From Nitriliruptoraceae bacterium (GTDB lineage: Bacteria; Actinomycetota; Nitriliruptoria; Nitriliruptorales; Nitriliruptoraceae): a stretch of DNA of 35,024 nt. Numbering within the stretch: the stretch's first letter is position 1; every line of letters starts with the position of its first letter. The position numbers and the translations under genes are program-made. Where the stretch lies: assembly GCA_007133465.1 (NCBI GenBank), contig SLMP01000064.1:1-35024 (forward strand), read 5' to 3'. Below, piece by piece: positions 31,719 to 35,024 of the stretch. The notes under the pieces were generated by a model that saw only the letters and a list, made by a program, of their open reading frames with translations, was not told the origin of the DNA and ran no database searches.

Positions 31719-32129
31719 ATGACGACGGGGGATGGCCGATCCGCCGAGGGTCTGCTCGGCCCGCTCGAGTACGACGTGGTCAGGGCGCTGTGGGCCGAGG
31801 GCGCCGCCGGCGTCCCGGCCGTGCTCGACCGGGTCAACGCCGGACGCGGGGCCGGGAAGCCGCCGCTCGCCTACACCACGGTCATGACGGTGCTCACGCG
31901 GTTGCACGACAAGGGGCTGCTGGAGCGCGAGCGCCGCGGTCGCGGGTACGAGTACCGGCCGCGGTTCACCGAGGGAGAGCTGGTCGAGCACCTCAGTCGC
32001 CAGGCGGTCGGTGACCTCCTCGCGCGCTATGGAGACGTGGCACTGGCGCAGTTCGCCGCTGCGATCGACGCCGCGGACCCCGCGCTGTTGCGCAGGATCC
32101 GCGAGCTCGCGGGGACCGATGATGCGTGA
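31719..32129 (+). CDS. BlaI/MecI/CopY-family repressor
   Basis: This protein of 136 residues has the winged helix LGPLEYDVVRALWAEGAAGV, with YTTVMTVLTRLHDKGLLERERRGRGYEY as recognition helix and wing, which is the BlaI/MecI signature. The C-terminal helices (HLSRQAVGDLLARYGDVALAQF) form the dimer domain that is cut by the partner protease in known systems. GGGAGG lies four bases before the ATG. It is coupled to an M56-like peptidase, as in BlaI/BlaR-type pairs, but no beta-lactamase is next to it, and the target genes may lie elsewhere. Confidence 0.92.
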   Translation: MTTGDGRSAEGLLGPLEYDVVRALWAEGAAGVPAVLDRVNAGRGAGKPPLAYTTVMTVLTRLHDKGLLERERRGRGYEYRPRFTEGELVEHLSRQAVGDLLARYGDVALAQFAAAIDAADPALLRRIRELAGTDDA

Positions 32130-32177
32130 CTCGCGGGGGCCGATGATGCGTGACTCGCGGGGACCCATGATGCGTGA
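32106..32177 (+). repeat. Three tandem 24-bp repeats at the blaI stop and M56 start
   Basis: Units 32106-32129, 32130-32153 and 32154-32177 each contain ATGATGCGTGA. The first holds the blaI-like stop; all three offer an in-frame start for the peptidase gene. Each adds GPMMRDSR to its N-terminus. Confidence 0.95.
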
Positions 32178-32913
32178 CCGGTGGGCTTGGGTGAGCTTCG
32201 CGATCGGCCTGACGCTCATCTGTGCGATCGGTGTCGCGTCAGGGCACCACCACGCCGCTGCTGGTCTGCTCGTCGCGCTGCTGCTCGGTGGCGTGCTGAC
32301 GGCGCTGGTGATGCGTGCGTGCCGGCATCGCCGGCTCGTCGCCGGCCTACGGCAACGCTCGGAGCCGACCGTGCTCGCCGGTCTGCCCGTGCGAGCGGGC
32401 GACCTCGGGGACGCCGCCTTCGTCGCCGGCCTCGGCCGTCCGACGATCTTCTGCGATCGTCGGCTGCCCGACCAGTTGTCTCCCGCGCAGCTCCGGGCGG
32501 TGCTGCTCCACGAGCACGCGCACCAGCGCGCCCTCGATCCCGCCCGGTTGCTGGTCATCGACCTCGTGACGCCGCTGCTGCGGCGGGTGCCGCTCGGCCG
32601 TCGTTGGCTGGCGATCGCGATCGCCCGTCGTGAGATCGCCGCCGATCGGCAGGCGATCGCGCAGGGCGCCACACCGTCGGACCTCGCTGCCGCCCTCCTC
32701 GTCCTCCCGCCGCTGACCCACGAGCACGTCGCGGGCTTCACCCCGGCGGTCGAGCTCCGGCTCCGTGCGCTGCTCGGCGACCTCGACGACCTCCCAGCCC
32801 CAGCGTCGGTCCGTCGGGGAGCGATGCTCCTGGCGGGCTCGACGCTCGGTGCAGGTGTGTGCGCCTGGTTGCTCCACCCGTTCCTGGCGAACGCGTTCGT
32901 GCTGCTCTGCTGA
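32119..32913 (+). CDS. M56-family (BlaR1-like) membrane metallopeptidase
   Basis: About 264 residues from the first ATG, or 247 from the last of three repeated start regions. Two membrane helices (WVSFAIGLTLICAIGVASG, AAAGLLVALLLGGVLTALVM) are followed by the zinc site LLHEHAHQRALDP (HExxH). ARREIAADRQAIAQG supplies the third ligand region, and one more helix (GAMLLAGSTLGAGVCAWLL) ends it. There is no penicillin-binding sensor domain, so it is a short M56 protease that probably cleaves the BlaI-like repressor in response to another signal. It overlaps the blaI-like stop by 11 bases. Confidence 0.87.
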   Translation: MMRDSRGPMMRDSRGPMMRDRWAWVSFAIGLTLICAIGVASGHHHAAAGLLVALLLGGVLTALVMRACRHRRLVAGLRQRSEPTVLAGLPVRAGDLGDAAFVAGLGRPTIFCDRRLPDQLSPAQLRAVLLHEHAHQRALDPARLLVIDLVTPLLRRVPLGRRWLAIAIARREIAADRQAIAQGATPSDLAAALLVLPPLTHEHVAGFTPAVELRLRALLGDLDDLPAPASVRRGAMLLAGSTLGAGVCAWLLHPFLANAFVLLC

Positions 32914-32936
32914 GGCCATGCGGCCCTGCGCGTCGT

Positions 32937-32976
32937 CGGCCAGCCGGAGGGTTGCCTCGCCCGGCGGGGCTGGCCG
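32937..32976 (+). terminator. Possible terminator after the M56 gene
   Basis: CGGCCAGCC (32937-32945) and GGCTGGCCG (32968-32976) form a nine-base stem with a 22-base loop, 24 bases past the stop. There is no T-run. Confidence 0.3.
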
Positions 32977-33017
32977 GTGGCGGTGACGAACGACGGTGAC
33001 CCGCGCGCGCCAACTAC

Positions 33018-33023
33018 TACGGT
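33018..33023 (+). promoter_or_regulatory. Possible -10 box of the DUF305 gene
   Basis: A TACGGT box, preceded by ACTAC, lies about 105 bases before the GTG at 33127. The remaining gap (32914-33126) shows no gene. Confidence 0.35.
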
Positions 33024-33126
33024 AACGTCGGAGTTCGGTCGTGCGGCCCGCTGCGGTGCCCGAACCACGGCACGCCCGACCGCAGGCCGGACGACCGCTC
33101 ACGACCCACCGTCAAGGAGCACACCC

Positions 33127-33795
33127 GTGCGTAGCACCCGAACACGACTCCAGCTCGCCGCGACGGCCGTCGCGCTCAGCGTCGTGCTCGTCGCTTGCGG
33201 GCAGGGCGATCCCGCGGTCGACGCCCCCGACGGCGAAGCCACCGACGCTCAGACGGACGTCACCGAGGAGCAGCCGCCCGAGGAGGCCGCTGACGAGCAG
33301 GTGGTAGACGCCGCGGAGGGCGACGCCAACGAGGCGGACATCGCGTTCGTCCAGGGCATGGTCCCGCACCACGAGGGTGCGATCGAGATGTCGGAGCTCG
33401 TCGAGGGCCGCACGGACCGGCAGGAGCTGATCGATCTCGCGGACGAGATCATCGCGGTGCAGGACGCCGAGATCTCGATGCTCCGCGGCATGCTCGACCG
33501 CATGGGCGCCGACGAGATGGCCATGGACGAGATGGGCGACATGGACCACGGCGACATGGGGATGATGGACGACGCCGCGATGGAGGAGCTGCGCGAGCTC
33601 GAAGGGGACCGATTCGACCGGCGGTTCATGGAGGCGATGATCGTCCACCACGAGGGCGCGATCGACATGGCTGAGCGGGTCCTCGCCGAAGGTCAGGACA
33701 CCGAGGTCGCCGGGCTCGCCGAGGCCGTGGTCGCGGCCCAGGAAGCCGAGATCGAGCAGATGCGCACGTGGCTCGACGAGTGGGATCTGGCCTGA
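33127..33795 (+). CDS. DUF305-family lipoprotein
   Basis: About 222 residues. It has a lipoprotein signal with lipobox LVAC (Cys24), an acidic spacer (about 30-75), and two DUF305 helical repeats, each with the hallmark HHEGAI: MVPHHEGAIEMSELV and MIVHHEGAIDMAERV. A Met/Asp/His-rich loop (EMGDMDHGDMGMMDD) lies between, which could bind metal such as copper. DUF305 has a ferritin-like four-helix fold and is often found beside copper genes; its activity is not settled. GGAG lies eight bases before the GTG. The frame further up is low-complexity. Confidence 0.9.
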   Translation: MRSTRTRLQLAATAVALSVVLVACGQGDPAVDAPDGEATDAQTDVTEEQPPEEAADEQVVDAAEGDANEADIAFVQGMVPHHEGAIEMSELVEGRTDRQELIDLADEIIAVQDAEISMLRGMLDRMGADEMAMDEMGDMDHGDMGMMDDAAMEELRELEGDRFDRRFMEAMIVHHEGAIDMAERVLAEGQDTEVAGLAEAVVAAQEAEIEQMRTWLDEWDLA

Positions 33796-33903
33796 CCGCC
33801 GCCCGTCAGCGGTCTTGACGAGAAGTTGATGCTGCACCACGCCCGTCCTTGACCGTCCCGCGGCACCGTCGACTCGACGCCGACCCTGCCGCGAGGAGCA
33901 CCC

Positions 33904-34165
33904 GTGACGGTCACGGCCACCGAGCCTGTCCACGCTGCCACCCCGACGGTTGCCGTACGGGTGCGGACGGCGTTGCTGGCGTGCCCCGGGGCCGGCGTTG
34001 ACCGCCTTCGCGATTTGTCGACGCGGTCCGACGCGCTTCCTCGGCGCGGTCTCGACGCGCTTCCTCGGACCGGCGATCGGCAGCGCCACCAGCCCGGATG
34101 CCGGCACGCCCGCAGCCGAGCAGGTCGAGGTCGACCACCACGGCCACGACGTCGGAGGAGCGTGA
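33904..34165 (+). pseudogene. Possible decayed small gene
   Basis: A GTG at 33904 with GAGGAG five bases upstream opens a plausible start (MTVTATEPVHAATPTVAVRV). After about 30 codons the frame turns Arg-rich. Another frame then carries a plausible end, EQVEVDHHGHDVGGA, to a stop at 34165. A 15-base string GACGCGCTTCCTCGG occurs twice between them (34028 and 34052 region). The family is unknown. The rest of the 430-base gap holds nothing recognisable except the CGGAG site of the next gene. Confidence 0.35.
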
Positions 34166-34226
34166 CCGAGGCCACGTCGGGGCGCCCTGACCACGTCGTT
34201 TCGAACCCGCAGACCCGGAGCCTGAG

Positions 34227-34502
34227 ATGCTTGAACCGACCACCGCGGCGGTGCAGCTCACCTATGTGACCGCACCCGCCTGCCACTACTGCGACGACGG
34301 CCGCACCGTGCTGGCAGCTATCGCCGAGCGGATCCCGCTGGACGTACGCGAGGTGCCCCTCGACAGCGACGAGGGTCGCCGGCTGCTCACGACGCACCGG
34401 TTCGCGTTCCCGCCTGCGGTCATCGTCGACGGTCGGCTCGTCGCGCACGGACGGCTGTCCGCACGCAGGTTGGCCCGTCTGCTCACGCGCGAGGTGAGGT
34501 GA
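34227..34502 (+). CDS. Glutaredoxin-like thiol protein (CHYC)
   Basis: This protein of 91 residues has a thioredoxin fold: strand VQLTYVTAPACHYCDD with the redox pair Cys-His-Tyr-Cys at about residues 19-22. PLDVREVPLDSDEGRRLL follows, and cis-proline FPPAVIVDGRLVAHGRL. It is probably cytosolic, without a signal peptide. Its stop overlaps the next start by one base (TGATG), and the next gene is a CcdA-like electron carrier, so the pair may move reducing power across the membrane. It has CGGAG before the ATG. Confidence 0.8.
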   Translation: MLEPTTAAVQLTYVTAPACHYCDDGRTVLAAIAERIPLDVREVPLDSDEGRRLLTTHRFAFPPAVIVDGRLVAHGRLSARRLARLLTREVR

Positions 34503-35024
34503 TGGAAGGCGTCTTCCTCGGCGGGTCGCTCGCGGCTGCCTTCCTGGCCGGTTCGATCGCGTTGTTCGCACCGTGCTGCATCACGGTGCTGTTCCCCACC
34601 TACCTCGCTGCGGCGGTGCGCAACGCCCGGTGGCGGTTGGTGACCCTGACGCTGGTGTTCGCTGCCGGGGTGGCCACGGTGCTGGTGCCGGTCACGCTCG
34701 GCGTGAGCCTGCTCACGCGCAGCCTGATGCGCTACCACAGCGCCGTCTACCTGACCGGTGCCGCGCTGATGCTGGTGATGGCGCTCGTGGTCGCGGCCGG
34801 CAAGACCTGGTCACTGCCGCTGCTGCGCCGGTCCCCGGACGTTTCGCGCACCGATTCGGGTGGCGTCTACGCGCTCGGGGTGTTCTCGGGAGCGGCATCG
34901 GCGTGCTGTGCACCGGTGCTGGCCGGGGTCTTGACGTTGACCGCGGTCGCCCCGTCGACGGCGATCAGCGTCGGCATCGGCCTCGCCTACGTCGCGGGGA
35001 TGGTCTCACCACTGCTGCTGTTGA
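34502..35024 (+). CDS. CcdA/DsbD-like membrane thiol carrier, 3' end outside window
   Basis: The first 174 codons are visible. Hydrophobic segments are LAAAFLAGSIALFAPCCITVLFPTYL, LVTLTLVFAAGVATVLVPVTLG, LTGAALMLVMALVVAAG and VYALGVFSGAASACCAPVLAGVL. There are two Cys pairs, FAPCC in the first helix and ACCAP in a later one, each followed or preceded by proline as in CcdA/DsbD. The family passes electrons from cytosolic thioredoxin to external thiols. It is coupled to the CxxC protein just upstream, which may be its partner, and lies near a DUF305 lipoprotein, which hints at metal or thiol homeostasis outside the cell. Confidence 0.85.
   Translation, partial: MEGVFLGGSLAAAFLAGSIALFAPCCITVLFPTYLAAAVRNARWRLVTLTLVFAAGVATVLVPVTLGVSLLTRSLMRYHSAVYLTGAALMLVMALVVAAGKTWSLPLLRRSPDVSRTDSGGVYALGVFSGAASACCAPVLAGVLTLTAVAPSTAISVGIGLAYVAGMVSPLLLL

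Overview
The window is about 35 kb of very GC-rich DNA, densely packed with genes that frequently overlap by 1, 4 or 8 bases. Many start codons are GTG, and several starts lie 6 to 8 bases after a TANNNT -10 box, which is the leaderless arrangement common in Actinomycetota. The gene content fits a high-GC actinobacterium: a DUF222-HNH protein, a DUF2277 protein, LiaF-like and RDD membrane proteins, drug-export ABC systems and BlaI/M56. A deep-branching class such as Nitriliruptoria is possible, but nothing here proves it. No rRNA, tRNA, CRISPR array, insertion sequence or phage gene was recognised.

Layout. 1-1323 (+): two LiaF-like envelope-stress proteins, the first cut by the window edge. 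1380-3942 (-): an ABC exporter whose permease is two ABC-2 permeases in one chain. 4127-6193 (-): a membrane-anchored serine beta-lactamase-like hydrolase. 6424-8159 (-): the GTPase EngB and a sarcosine/N-methyltryptophan oxidase. 8185-9536 (-): two membrane proteins of unknown function. 9780-12639 (+): a translationally coupled trio of zinc-ribbon/beta-propeller protein, methyltransferase and a minimal thioredoxin-reductase-like flavoprotein. 12772-14182: small proteins of unknown function. 14311-14738: remnants of an alpha/beta hydrolase and an ArsR regulator in front of an intact SRPBCC gene. 15219-19927 (+): a run of membrane proteins including an RDD protein with 25 nine-residue repeats. 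19974-21122: a YceH-like protein and a YkvA-like protein, transcribed divergently. 21133-22390 (-): a frameshifted CoA-transferase. 22526-24040 (-): the DUF222/HNH protein, whose promoter and first codons lie in a 106-bp tandem duplication. 24221-24469 (+): DUF2277. 24703-27957 (-): a TetR-regulated drug-export ABC operon. 28388-28960 (+): HdeD-like. 29061-31167 (+): a glyoxalase remnant, FabD with two candidate operators, FabI and SRPBCC remnants, and an ArsR regulator. 31231-31452 (-): a SHOCT protein. 31719-32913 (+): a BlaI/M56 pair behind an operator. 33127 to the end (+): a DUF305 lipoprotein, a decayed gene, a CxxC thiol protein and a CcdA-like protein cut by the window edge.

Two themes run through the window. 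One is gene decay: at least seven truncated or frameshifted genes are left as scars between intact ones, and relatives of some are intact elsewhere in the window (YkvA, ArsR, SRPBCC). The other is short in-phase tandem duplication (12, 22, 23, 24, 27/54, 36 and 106 bp), located mostly at gene starts, gene stops or linkers. The most unusual single item is the nine-residue repeat RDD protein and the membrane-protein cluster around it.
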